From IMG/VR virus record IMGVR_UViG_3300032288_001158, positions 1-38,804 of that record: a stretch of 38,804 bases of DNA, one strand, 5' to 3'. The translations under genes and the position numbers were made by a program. Shown here piece after piece: positions 20,730 to 28,847 of the stretch. How positions within the stretch are numbered: position 1 is the stretch's first letter; the number at the start of each line of letters is the position of its first letter. The DNA comes from a virus. The notes below the pieces were generated by a model. It saw only the letters and a list, made by a program, of their open reading frames with translations. It was not told where the DNA came from and made no database searches.

Positions 20730-21082
20730 AGCACATCGAAACACTCGCCGACATTGTGCGGGAACAACAAGCCCGTGACTACGCAGCCGGCTATGCACAT
20801 CCGCTACCCGCGGCCAAAGACGTAGACACCATACTAGAGGAGCGCGGGCGCCGCTACGGTCTGTTTAAGGACCACGCGATGATCGCGCAAACGATAAAAG
20901 ACATGATGAAACAAGAAGAAGGTTGGGCGCGGCTCGCCCCCGATCAGAAAGAAGCGCTTGAGATGATCGCGCATAAGATTGCACGCATCTTAAATGGCGA
21001 CCCTGACTACGCTGATTCGTGGATCGACATTGCGGGCTATGCTAAATTGGTTGCAGACAGACTTGAAGGCACTGTGCGATGA
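20726..21082 (+). CDS. DUF6378-like phage protein
   Basis: A 118-residue protein with an N-terminal helix (MKHIETLADIVREQQARDYA), then ILEERGRRYGLFKDHAMIAQ, MIAHKIARILNGDPDYADSW and DIAGYAKLVADRL. This ERGxRYGxFxxHA...H(K)IARILNGDPxxxDSWxDIAGYA pattern is the conserved phage family I know as DUF6378. It has MazG-like all-helical features and could relate to nucleotide metabolism, but no hydrolase has been shown. The start overlaps the preceding stop (ATGA), as does the next gene. Confidence 0.8.
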   Translation: MKHIETLADIVREQQARDYAAGYAHPLPAAKDVDTILEERGRRYGLFKDHAMIAQTIKDMMKQEEGWARLAPDQKEALEMIAHKIARILNGDPDYADSWIDIAGYAKLVADRLEGTVR

Positions 21083-21396
21083 CAAGCGAATACCTCATTA
21101 AAGAACAGTTGGCCGCGCGTTACGGCATGGCCAGATGCAAGCTTGTGAAGATGGGGCATCCTAATTCGCATAACCGCAAGCGTATCTTGGCGGCTATTGA
21201 ATCAATAATTGGAAAGGGTAGCGAACAGCAGTTGCTAGACGCATTCTTGCGCCCTGACCCAGTTGAGAAGTTAGACCGCGTTCACCGCAAAGAGTACCGC
21301 CCGCCCCTAAGTATGCAACAGGCGGCGGTGCGGGCACGCGCAGTACAACCTGACTTAATATCCGTGAATGGGAGAGTTAGACATGAGTACGTTTAA
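21079..21396 (+). CDS. Hypothetical basic protein
   Basis: A 105-residue protein starting MTSEYLIKEQLAARYGMARC, basic and helical, with HNRKRILAAIESIIGKGSEQ and EYRPPLSMQQAAVRARAVQP. The N-terminal ~45 residues could form a winged or helix-turn-helix-like domain, but no confident match is seen. It overlaps its upstream neighbour by 4 bp and its 3' end overlaps the next small gene. Confidence 0.65.
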   Translation: MTSEYLIKEQLAARYGMARCKLVKMGHPNSHNRKRILAAIESIIGKGSEQQLLDAFLRPDPVEKLDRVHRKEYRPPLSMQQAAVRARAVQPDLISVNGRVRHEYV

Positions 21397-21541
21397 GATT
21401 TTTGTCCAAAAGTCTAACAAGCCGGAGGACAAAATTTGTAGGTGCGAACACATCGTATGGTGTGACATTAACGACAAATGTATGAAGGAGAAAAAAGATG
21501 AACGAACAGAAACTACCTTGCCCACTGATCGACGATCCTGA
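21383..21541 (+). CDS. 52-residue Cys-rich protein
   Basis: Encodes MSTFKIFVQKSNKPEDKICR followed by CEHIVWCDINDKCMKEKKDE. Four cysteines (CRC...C...C) suggest a small zinc knuckle. A GGGAGAG site precedes the ATG, and it overlaps the 3' ends of both neighbours. The C-terminal 15 residues may be only frame read-through into the next gene. Moderately supported by ribosome binding site and cysteine pattern. Confidence 0.5.
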   Translation: MSTFKIFVQKSNKPEDKICRCEHIVWCDINDKCMKEKKDERTETTLPTDRRS

Positions 21542-21641
21542 TTGGGTCTACATTCCGGCGGCGTCAACAGACGTCGCCAGAACGTGGGCTAAGTTTGGTT
21601 GGACCCCACCATCCCAAGCGCGGCAGTCCGAACGTGTTTGA
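21498..21641 (+). CDS. 47-residue conserved phage protein, overlaps endolysin end
   Basis: Encodes MNEQKLPCPLIDDPDWVYIP followed by AASTDVARTWAKFGWTPPSQ. The TDV.RTWAKFGWTPPS motif is typical of a small phage early protein family. GAAGGAG precedes the ATG at good distance. The stop is reached 53 bp inside the convergent endolysin gene, so the two operons overlap tail to tail without an obvious terminator between them. Confidence 0.65.
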   Translation: MNEQKLPCPLIDDPDWVYIPAASTDVARTWAKFGWTPPSQARQSERV

Positions 21642-22134
21642 CACGGTTAAGCCATCCGGCCTCATAAACTGGATTGTTTAAACTGCGGTAGAAGTCTACT
21701 TTGGCAGCCGAGAACTTGTCGATCAATTCGTTTACGTCTTGTTTGGCAACGGCAGCCAAAGTGATAGGACCAATTCCACCATCGACCGGCACGTCTACGC
21801 ACGACTGCAATAGCTTACCCGCACGGCCAGGGCCCCCATTGACCGCGATGTCGAACACCAAATAGTCTATAGGGGATGGAAGGTCGTCGCAGCGGCATAC
21901 GTCCCAGAACTTCTTTTTGTAAAACGGCTTAACGTCTTCGGGCGTGAGCTTCTTCATCTGCTCATGCGTGACCTGATGACCTGTCCACTGTTCCCAATTG
22001 TATTGCGTCACACCCAACATCGTTGAGCCTGGGCGACCGTCTGGCAGTTTGTTGCCGGTGTCGCGCTCATCGGCGCTAAAGCCGCCTTCTGATTCGAGCA
22101 TTAACGCAAATGATTTTTCCCAGTTATCGCGCAT
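21589..22134 (-). CDS. GH108 endolysin (N-acetylmuramidase)
   Basis: A 181-residue muramidase of glycoside hydrolase family 108. The catalytic region is MLESEGGFSADERDTGN with Glu16 in EGGF, followed by TMLGVTQYNWEQWTGHQVTH and KFWDVCRCDDLP. The SPIDYLVFDIAVNGGPGRAG helix and a C-terminal PG_binding_3-like part (CVDVPVDGGIGPITLAAVAK) complete the family layout. It cleaves peptidoglycan at lysis. No signal peptide is present, so release needs a holin, and three small membrane proteins lie immediately upstream. It is the last gene of the late operon. Confidence 0.9.
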   Translation of the reverse strand: MRDNWEKSFALMLESEGGFSADERDTGNKLPDGRPGSTMLGVTQYNWEQWTGHQVTHEQMKKLTPEDVKPFYKKKFWDVCRCDDLPSPIDYLVFDIAVNGGPGRAGKLLQSCVDVPVDGGIGPITLAAVAKQDVNELIDKFSAAKVDFYRSLNNPVYEAGWLNRVKHVRTAALGMVGSNQT

Positions 22135-22336
22135 TATCTTTTCCTATTTTGATGCCAGCAATCGTACCCACGAACGCGCCAACGATGGTGTTGAACGCGG
22201 GCGTGATCATTTTAAATATTTCGGCGTTGTCAACTAGCGGGTCAAACAAACCGACTAGCACCACCGCTACGGTGGCGATCATAACCATTGATAAAGTCAG
22301 ACAACAGACTAGCGTAATTCGGTCAGCAATACTCAT
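22124..22336 (-). CDS. Two-helix membrane protein, holin candidate
   Basis: A 70-residue protein: MSIADRITLVCCLTLSMVMI, ATVAVVLVGLFDPLVDNAEI, then ITPAFNTIVGAFVGTIAGIK. It shows two hydrophobic segments (about residues 8-31 and 46-63) and a short charged C-terminus (KIGKDNAR), a class II holin-like layout. It overlaps the endolysin start by 11 bp and the 131-residue holin-family protein by 4 bp. With the other two it makes up the lysis cassette. Confidence 0.65.
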   Translation of the reverse strand: MSIADRITLVCCLTLSMVMIATVAVVLVGLFDPLVDNAEIFKMITPAFNTIVGAFVGTIAGIKIGKDNAR

Positions 22337-22728
22337 TTCTTTTCTGTTCGCATATCAACAATCTTTTCAAGCGTGCGCCCACCAAAATAGAACGACATGA
22401 TTAGCATGCCCCATTGGCCGAGCAACTCGACGTACGCTTTGTTGGTATCAAGATCAAACGCCGACATCATTGCGAATGTAAAGTAGCCGGTAAGAATCGC
22501 AATCAGCGTCATCGGGCGGATGTTCTTGCTCAACCATGAGTCCGACTTCATGTCGTTCTCTTGGCGCTTGGTGAGCTCACCCTGCTCCTGCATATCGGCT
22601 TGCATCTTAGCAAGTTCGCCGGATTGCTGTAGCTCTAGCAGTTTAAGTTTCGCAGCTTCGGCAGCGTTAGCGTCAGGGAAAATCTTATCGATAATTTTTG
22701 AACCGATGTTCAGAATGTCGAGAATCAT
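22333..22728 (-). CDS. Holin family protein (3TM/GTA-holin type)
   Basis: A 131-residue protein. The N-terminus (MILDILNIGSKIIDKIFPDA) has the KIIDKIFPD motif of the 3TM_holin (GTA_holin) family. A charged coiled-coil linker with AEAAKLKLLELQQSGELAKM follows, then SWLSKNIRPMTLIAILTGYF and a second membrane segment (LLGQWGMLIMSFYFGGRTLE). It inserts in the inner membrane and times endolysin release. It overlaps the neighbours on both sides by 4 bp. Confidence 0.8.
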   Translation of the reverse strand: MILDILNIGSKIIDKIFPDANAAEAAKLKLLELQQSGELAKMQADMQEQGELTKRQENDMKSDSWLSKNIRPMTLIAILTGYFTFAMMSAFDLDTNKAYVELLGQWGMLIMSFYFGGRTLEKIVDMRTEKK

Positions 22729-22946
22729 TTGTCCACCTTAGCGTCAAGCTTGTCGAAAATCTTACCGAGCATGGTCTTGATCTCGACCATGTCGCGATGG
22801 TACTCATCTTTGCTGATGTATTGGTGCGGCATATTACGCACGTCATTGTCTAGACGATCCACAGCTTTGGTGATGTTGTTCAACACCCAACCACCGAAAA
22901 AGGATGCTAAACCAATCGCGACGTTGAAGAACATTTGTGAATCCAT
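22725..22946 (-). CDS. Membrane-anchored coiled-coil protein of lysis cassette
   Basis: A 73-residue protein with one N-terminal membrane helix (QMFFNVAIGLASFFGGWVLN), then NITKAVDRLDNDVRNMPHQY and a C-terminal helical segment (EIKTMLGKIFDKLDAKVDK). Its layout (membrane helix plus coiled coil) resembles XhlA-type or spanin-like accessory lysis proteins, but it lacks a lipobox and so is not an o-spanin. It lies upstream of the holin with a 4-bp overlap. No Rz/Rz1 pair was seen elsewhere. Confidence 0.65.
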   Translation of the reverse strand: MDSQMFFNVAIGLASFFGGWVLNNITKAVDRLDNDVRNMPHQYISKDEYHRDMVEIKTMLGKIFDKLDAKVDK

Positions 22947-25360
22947 TATTCTTGTCCTGCTAAAGCGTTGACGCCACCCATTGTGATGGGGCGAAGGGCG
23001 TTGCGAGCGTACTGGTTATTAATCTCTTGGCTTGCTCTTTTAACCATAGAGCGTTCAATAGCTTTTGCAGCAGACGCAGGATTTGCTAATTCTGTGGCCA
23101 GCGCAATAGCGGTCTTTTCATCCATTTTGCCCATTAGACGTTTAACAATAAAATTAAACGCTGTTACCGGCGCAGACAAATATGAAGGTATAGGCAGACC
23201 GCCCTCTTTGCCAAACTCGGTAGCAATCTGACCAGCTTTGCCTGTACGGCCGGCTTGCGCTAAACGCTCATATTCCGCTGCGCGCGCCAAGTCATCACGC
23301 ACGGCGTTTACCGCGCTTAATTGTCGAGGGTTAAGCCCTTGAGTTAACTGGTTAATGCGTTGTTCCACTGCAAGCGCGTTTTCGCCAGCGGGTAGTCCAG
23401 GCGCCAATTTATTGGCCGCGCCCGTTTGCATACCTTCTAAGCGTTGCAGACGTTGCACGTCTTTGCCGATAGTTGCAAAGCGTTGACCTAGCCCCATCCC
23501 CGCGTCGTCCATAATCCTAATGGGTTGCGCGTAGTCCTTTAAAAATTTAGCGTGGGCTTCAGGTTTGACTAGGCCAGTTGCTGCGTCTACTACCTTTTGA
23601 CGGTATAGGTCTTCAATCCCTTTACCCGCCATCTTTAACGCGTCGGGGTTGTCGCCAAACAAGTTTACAAATTGCTTGGCCTCAGACTCGCCGCCAGGGT
23701 TAAAGTATTTGGTAATAACATCTTCGGGCTTAGTCTTGAGTTCGTTAAGCGAAGTTTGTTTAAACAGATTAGCGTTAGCGCCTTCCTTAAACCGCGGCAC
23801 ATATTCGGTACGGTACAGGTTAACAACGTCAGCGTAAGCGGTCTTGGCTGCGTCAGGGATCGCCGTTGACTTGCCAATCGCGTCATCAATCGCTTGGTGT
23901 AGCTGCCCTAAATTACGCAACGTAACTGAGTCAAGCGCGCCGCTGCCTGTCGCCGCCGATCTAATATCAGCGTTAATAGCCTTACGCACGTCATCTAAAT
24001 CTTTAAGCGTGGCAGCGGGCGGTCCTGCTGGCGCTTCAGCCGCGGTCTTAATTTTTGACGATACTAAGCCACCGCCTAACGGTTTAGCTTCAGGCGTTTT
24101 AGGCTGAAACATAAACAATTTTTTTATGGTCGCGGGCGCAGTTTCCGGCGCAAACGTAGATAACTTTTGACCTAGAATATCTTCGGCTTTTGATATTACA
24201 TTTGATACGTCAATTTTGCCGTTGCCCGCTAGATCAAACGCAGCAGCGTATCCTGGGTTAAGTTTGTTAATTTTAAAATCGGCTTTAGCTTTTTCACCAA
24301 TTGCTTGTAAGCCGTTACCAATTTCAGACGGCGTGACGTTAACAAGGTTGGTGTCTACCTTATCTCTGACACGGTCAATTACGCCCTGGAGCCGCGCGTC
24401 TACCCGCGCTTGTTGTTCCAAACGCGCTACGTTTGTTTGCGCGGTTTTGTCTGCGTAAAGTTGCGACACTTTAGGCATGTCCGACAAATCTTTAGTAAGA
24501 CCTGAAAAACCTGTGCTGCCCACGGGCGCCGCAACTTGGCCGGCCGTGGGCGATGAACCTGGCACAATCACGGCGTTAGGGTCCCGCAACGCGCTTATGA
24601 TTTGACCGCCTTTATTGCCAACAGCTTGATTGATGGCTGCGGCGCCAGGGTCAATCATTTTACGGCCTTGCTCGACAACAAACTTAGCCGCTGGTAAACC
24701 CAACGCGGGTACAACAGCACCAAAAGCCGCGCCAGCACCCGCATCTTCAGGATTAACTAAGCCAGCACCAATTGCACCCCCAGTAGCGCCACCCAGTGCC
24801 CGAACACCGGTGTTTATGCCGCCGCTTTGAAGGCCAGTTCTAAACCCGCCTGACGCAATAGATTCCGCAACAGGGGTCAAGTATTTAGCAAGAGAAGGCG
24901 CTAATTCAGCACCTTTGGCAACAACTTTAGATACGCCCGCGATGGGCAGCATTGTTGAACCGACTTCACCTAAAATTTCGCCTGACTTGGCCAAGACGCG
25001 TGGACCATATTCTTTTTGATATTCAGCGTTTTGACGTGCTGCTGCTTCATCAACCGCGGCGCGGGTGTTGGTGCCGGCAAGATAGTCAAGAGCGCTTGCA
25101 CCGCCCTTAACCATCGTGTCGGTGACGTTTTTAAAACCTTTGTAAACGCCCATAGCAACGTCTTGAGGCGCTTGCATAACCGCCTGACCAAGTGAGCGCT
25201 GTTGAGGCATACCTTCGTCCACGCGGGCGGGTGCGGGTGCCGCACCGGTTAACTTAGCGATATCGTAGCCATTGGCTTGCAATTTAGCTGTCAAGTCGGC
25301 TTTGGTCGTACCTTCCGGCACGTTTTTTATGACTGTACCATCAGGTAACCGAACATCCAT
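22946..25360 (-). CDS. Large internal virion (DNA ejection) protein
   Basis: An 804-residue protein. It starts with MDVRLPDGTVIKNVPEGTTK followed by ADLTAKLQANGYD, a module often found at the N-terminus of phage ejection or tail-associated proteins. A Gly/Ala-rich, possibly membrane-active region follows (TGGAIGAGLVNPEDAGAGAA), then long helical stretches. Position (third ejection-type gene after the gp10-like tail hub, before lysis) and length fit a P22 gp16/gp20-like pilot protein that enters the cell with DNA. No lytic transglycosylase motif is visible. Sequence identity to P22 proteins is not claimed. Confidence 0.75.
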   Translation of the reverse strand: MDVRLPDGTVIKNVPEGTTKADLTAKLQANGYDIAKLTGAAPAPARVDEGMPQQRSLGQAVMQAPQDVAMGVYKGFKNVTDTMVKGGASALDYLAGTNTRAAVDEAAARQNAEYQKEYGPRVLAKSGEILGEVGSTMLPIAGVSKVVAKGAELAPSLAKYLTPVAESIASGGFRTGLQSGGINTGVRALGGATGGAIGAGLVNPEDAGAGAAFGAVVPALGLPAAKFVVEQGRKMIDPGAAAINQAVGNKGGQIISALRDPNAVIVPGSSPTAGQVAAPVGSTGFSGLTKDLSDMPKVSQLYADKTAQTNVARLEQQARVDARLQGVIDRVRDKVDTNLVNVTPSEIGNGLQAIGEKAKADFKINKLNPGYAAAFDLAGNGKIDVSNVISKAEDILGQKLSTFAPETAPATIKKLFMFQPKTPEAKPLGGGLVSSKIKTAAEAPAGPPAATLKDLDDVRKAINADIRSAATGSGALDSVTLRNLGQLHQAIDDAIGKSTAIPDAAKTAYADVVNLYRTEYVPRFKEGANANLFKQTSLNELKTKPEDVITKYFNPGGESEAKQFVNLFGDNPDALKMAGKGIEDLYRQKVVDAATGLVKPEAHAKFLKDYAQPIRIMDDAGMGLGQRFATIGKDVQRLQRLEGMQTGAANKLAPGLPAGENALAVEQRINQLTQGLNPRQLSAVNAVRDDLARAAEYERLAQAGRTGKAGQIATEFGKEGGLPIPSYLSAPVTAFNFIVKRLMGKMDEKTAIALATELANPASAAKAIERSMVKRASQEINNQYARNALRPITMGGVNALAGQE

Positions 25361-26898
25361 TATTTCAGGCTCCCAAAATCAATTACGTCACCGCCGCTAG
25401 ATGGCGCGCCGCCGCCGCTAGATGGCGCTCTGCCAACTTTATATTCGTACGTCAAATCATACGCTTCTTTCATGCGCTGTCTTAAATTCTGTAAGTCAGA
25501 TAACGCAGTATTTAAACTCTTGCGTAAATCATTACCGCTTTGGGTACGCGACAATGCGCCAAACGAATCAATAAGCTGTTTGCCTTCTTGGTTAGATACG
25601 TTACCCAACGCGCCACCAGTAGGCGACGCGTTACGCATATCTTGAAGTTCAGAAAAACCGCCTTTAGCAGTGATTGTATTAAACAAAGCAAGTGCTCGTC
25701 GCCCTGCGTCAGACATCGCGGACAAATCCGTTCTGCCAGCTAAGAAACCGGTTATTTCATCTAGTCCTTTTTTGTTGTCTATCAGCTCGTTAATGTCGCG
25801 TTCAAACTTAACTGTCTTTGCATCAAAAGCATTAAGGGCGGAAGTAACTTTAGGGTACGCAGCTTCGCGGGTAGCTAATGTTTTTGCGTCTAATTTACCG
25901 GTAGCTTGTTGAGCTTGTACTGCAGGATCGGCAGGACCACCAGGAATAAATTCCAAATTACCATCGGCAGTCTTACGATACCCAGCCATTGTTCCGGTTG
26001 GGCCTTTAGGACGAAGCACGGAGGATTGCGCCGCTGCGCGCGCTGCTGCATCAGCCGCTGCTGCGTTAGCGACCGTAGGCGCGCCAGGCTGGCTAGTTGT
26101 TCCGCCTGTCAAAGCATTAAGATTTGGCGCGGCTACTGGCGGCGTAGCTGCACCAGTTATCAATAAATTGTTAGCTGGTGCGGCTGGGGGTATGGCTGGC
26201 GTACCAGGTTGCGGAGCCATGCCCAATGGCACAGCAGAGTTAGGTTTGCGAGGGTCATATAGATAAAACCCGTTGTCGCCCTCAACCCTTTCTAATCTAG
26301 GATTAGCTAATTCATCTTTGTATTTTTGTACCGCAAGATCAGCTTGACGATGTCCAGGCGCCGCGCTAATACCAGCCGCTTGAATTCTAGTGCGTGCGGC
26401 TAACTGTGCGTCGGCGGATTCAAATATTTGATCAGCTTTTAACGACGCATTTCGAAGCCAACCTTGAAGCGCGGCAGGGTCAGTCGGGATTGCGGCTAAC
26501 GCCTGATCCATCGGCGCAACAGCTTCAACGTAAGGACGCGTAAGCGGGTTTCTATAAAACGAAGATAGCCAATTAGCTGCGTCTTGTGGCGTTTTAACCA
26601 AACCCGCTTGGTTCTTAAGCATAGCCAACGATTTTTCAGCCGTGCCTATATCTCTTGCGCTGATTTCGCTTTGTTGGCCGATAAGCTTCATGCCCGCTGA
26701 AGGGCTAAGAGACATTACTTGACGTTTGCCTTCAGCGGTAGACAAATCGCCGCCCTTAGCGTAAAAGTCACGCAAAGCGTTTTCGCTTTCGTAACCTTGT
26801 TGCGCTTGTCGGATAGCCATCATTTGCCCCATTTGGGCAAGCATATTGGGCTGCTCCATAGGACGGACGCCTAGCGCGATGTTCGGGTTGATTGGCAT
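25360..26898 (-). CDS. Internal virion protein
   Basis: A 512-residue, mostly helical protein. The N-terminus is MPINPNIALGVRPMEQPNML followed by AQMGQMMAIRQAQQGYESEN, typical of phage ejection proteins. A Pro/Ala-rich disordered centre (AIPPAAPANNLLITGAATPP; AAAADAAARAAAQSS) precedes a helical C-terminal part (DLQNLRQRMKEAYDLTYEYK). It ends with a repeated SSGGGAPSSGGD. The stop overlaps the 804-residue gene start (TAATG). Likely the second of three proteins ejected with DNA. Confidence 0.7.
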   Translation of the reverse strand: MPINPNIALGVRPMEQPNMLAQMGQMMAIRQAQQGYESENALRDFYAKGGDLSTAEGKRQVMSLSPSAGMKLIGQQSEISARDIGTAEKSLAMLKNQAGLVKTPQDAANWLSSFYRNPLTRPYVEAVAPMDQALAAIPTDPAALQGWLRNASLKADQIFESADAQLAARTRIQAAGISAAPGHRQADLAVQKYKDELANPRLERVEGDNGFYLYDPRKPNSAVPLGMAPQPGTPAIPPAAPANNLLITGAATPPVAAPNLNALTGGTTSQPGAPTVANAAAADAAARAAAQSSVLRPKGPTGTMAGYRKTADGNLEFIPGGPADPAVQAQQATGKLDAKTLATREAAYPKVTSALNAFDAKTVKFERDINELIDNKKGLDEITGFLAGRTDLSAMSDAGRRALALFNTITAKGGFSELQDMRNASPTGGALGNVSNQEGKQLIDSFGALSRTQSGNDLRKSLNTALSDLQNLRQRMKEAYDLTYEYKVGRAPSSGGGAPSSGGDVIDFGSLK

Positions 26899-26924
26899 GA
26901 TTTAATCCTAATCGTTAAAACCTA

Positions 26925-27980
26925 TTAAGTCCAATCTTCGGCGGTAACGCTAGGCCCTACGGCGTTAGCCCTGTTAAATATACCGCCGGACAAAGGCGAA
27001 GAACCAGTATTTCTACCTTGTAGCAAACTATTGATGTAGTAAGTATTGGCAAGATTGCTAATACCACTTAGCCCTTGGTTAAAGGCGTTAGCGCTACCAA
27101 TGTAGCCAGAGGCGCGCGCATTAGCGCCGCCCATTAACGCCTCGCTTGCGCCCGCGCCATAGCCACCAAGAGCGTTGTAAGTGCCGGTGCCTAACGCGCC
27201 ATACGCGTTTGTAGCGCCTTGTGAAGCTGCGCCAAACGCGCCCGTTGCCGCACTACCCGCGGCGCCCATTGCTTGGCTGCCTGCGCTACCGTAATTAGCG
27301 CCCGCGTTGCCTGTCATGTTAGCGGCGTTCAAGCCTACGCCTTGCAAGTTTTGATACGGGCTTAGTGTGTTACCGCGCACAGTCTGATAACGGTTAAACG
27401 CGTTGCTGTATTCTTGCGACGCCATGTCTTGACCAAAACGCTGAGAAGCTTTAAGGGCAGCACCTGAAATCAAACCGCCACGCGCAGCCGCTTGACGATC
27501 AACGGCTTTCAAACCTTCAGACATACGGAAACCATATCCTGGGTCTTTGTTAGCTGCAAACGCTTCGGGCGTAAACTCAGCCGTAGCGTACTGACCATAC
27601 CCAGGCGCTGCGGTGTTGCCGCCAATGCCAAGATATTCTAGCAACCGGTTTTGCCCCGCCAACCCAGATTCTCGGTAGGGTGCAAGATCGGCGCGCTGTT
27701 GTTGGTAAACTTGTTTTTGAAACGCTAATTGTTCTTCAAGCGTTTTGTAACTGGCGGCTAATTGCTTATCAAGAAACCCACCTTGCGCGGCTAATTGTTT
27801 ATCAAGCGCTTCTTTTTGCGCCGCAATTTGTTGTTGCGCAATTTTATATTGAAGATCGGCCGCTTCTTTAGCAGATTTCGCTTGTATGTCAGCAGCGTCT
27901 CTTGCTGCGCTTGCGCTTTTTGACGCACCAATTAAGCCCGCGCCTGCGCTAATTACCGACCCAGCGATAACTCCAGCCAT
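26925..27980 (-). CDS. Internal virion/DNA transfer protein
   Basis: A 351-residue protein. A Gly/Ala-rich hydrophobic N-terminus (MAGVIAGSVISAGAGLIGAS) may act on membranes. A long Gln/Lys coiled coil follows (AKEAADLQYKIAQQQIAAQK, with repeated LDKQLAAQGGFLDKQLAASY), then DLAPYRESGLAGQNRLLEYL and a Gly/Ala/Asn-rich tail. The DLxPYRxxGxxAxxxLxxYLG motif and PGYGFRMSEGLKAVDRQAAA are characteristic of phage injection proteins. It is first of the three ejection-type genes, as gp7 is in P22 order. Confidence 0.8.
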   Translation of the reverse strand: MAGVIAGSVISAGAGLIGASKSASAARDAADIQAKSAKEAADLQYKIAQQQIAAQKEALDKQLAAQGGFLDKQLAASYKTLEEQLAFQKQVYQQQRADLAPYRESGLAGQNRLLEYLGIGGNTAAPGYGQYATAEFTPEAFAANKDPGYGFRMSEGLKAVDRQAAARGGLISGAALKASQRFGQDMASQEYSNAFNRYQTVRGNTLSPYQNLQGVGLNAANMTGNAGANYGSAGSQAMGAAGSAATGAFGAASQGATNAYGALGTGTYNALGGYGAGASEALMGGANARASGYIGSANAFNQGLSGISNLANTYYINSLLQGRNTGSSPLSGGIFNRANAVGPSVTAEDWT

Positions 27981-27981
27981 G

Positions 27982-28461
27982 TTAATTCTCCGTTAAAACT
28001 AGCCTAGCACTATTGTTTGCTAACGCCAATCTTTTATCTAACAAACCACACTCAGGGATGACATAAAGTCGTTCTTCAATCTCATCTATATCTGTGCAGC
28101 CATCGGGGTTGTCGTAAATATCAACCCATACAAGTTCGTCATCGCCAACCAATCCAACTCGCCTTGCACCTGCTGGCGCATCAAATTCCATAGGCGCAGT
28201 CAAAGTATGAATTTCGTTACCTAAGTTTACCGAAATTGTACCCTTTTCAAGTTTGATTTTATAGGGTATTTTGTGTTCCGCGCCTACAATAACTGTGTGG
28301 GGCGGTGCGATCATTTTGCGGATGTACTTGCCGTCTTCAAACGAATGAATGGTTTTGATGTCTGCTTGCGGCATTTTTAAAAGTTCGTCTTGCAGCAAAT
28401 CTATTTTGTGCTGAAGCGTTGGCTTGGCTAATATGCCGCTATAAGACACGGTTATATTCAT
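27982..28461 (-). CDS. Cupin-like structural protein
   Basis: A 159-residue protein with an N-terminal helix (KPTLQHKIDLLQDELLKMPQ), then a beta-rich cupin-like run: KYIRKMIAPPHTVIVGAEHK, KGTISVNLGNEIHTLTAPME, FDAPAGARRVGLVGDDELVW. His and Glu residues sit where cupins bind metal, but binding is not shown. A conserved acidic C-terminus follows. Such proteins often sit between fibre and ejection genes in short-tailed phages. It overlaps the upstream gene by 4 bp. Confidence 0.65.
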   Translation of the reverse strand: MNITVSYSGILAKPTLQHKIDLLQDELLKMPQADIKTIHSFEDGKYIRKMIAPPHTVIVGAEHKIPYKIKLEKGTISVNLGNEIHTLTAPMEFDAPAGARRVGLVGDDELVWVDIYDNPDGCTDIDEIEERLYVIPECGLLDKRLALANNSARLVLTEN

Positions 28462-28847
28462 GGCACTTCAACCCAAGATATGGTTGCCTCATCCCAAACG
28501 TAATTCTTACCATCAGTTGGGTACGGAACCGGCGGCTGCCATTGCCAAGTTGGCGCACCAATTATCCATGAGGGGTACGGCTGCGGATCGTAGAACACGT
28601 CATTGACCGCGTCGTACGTATCGCCCGCACCGGCGTAATTGGCTCTCAGCGCTTTTGATTGATCAGGATCAGGCGTATTGGAGTTTGGCAAATAAAGAAT
28701 ACCGCCGCGAGTGTTATACGACGTTTCAATCCATTGGAAAGGATCGCCCACAAGACCTGTATTGATAAAATCTTGATCGGCGCGGATGGTTTCTTCAACT
28801 ACACCTTTACCGTCAACAATTACAGGAACTTTTGCAAAATAAGTCAT
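28458..28847 (-). CDS. Tail-associated structural protein
   Basis: A 129-residue, Tyr/Trp/Pro-rich protein. It begins MTYFAKVPVIVDGKGVVEET and contains DQDFINTGLVGDPFQWIETS followed by YNTRGGILYLPN, then NYAGAGDTYDAVNDVFYDPQ, PYPSWII and PYPTDGKNYVWDEATISWVE. This NTRGG...NYAG.G..YD...F..PQPYPSW...PVPYPTDGK pattern is widespread in cyanophage and freshwater phage structural regions. Function unknown, probably fibre- or particle-associated. The start overlaps the end of the glycine-rich gene. Confidence 0.75.
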   Translation of the reverse strand: MTYFAKVPVIVDGKGVVEETIRADQDFINTGLVGDPFQWIETSYNTRGGILYLPNSNTPDPDQSKALRANYAGAGDTYDAVNDVFYDPQPYPSWIIGAPTWQWQPPVPYPTDGKNYVWDEATISWVEVP

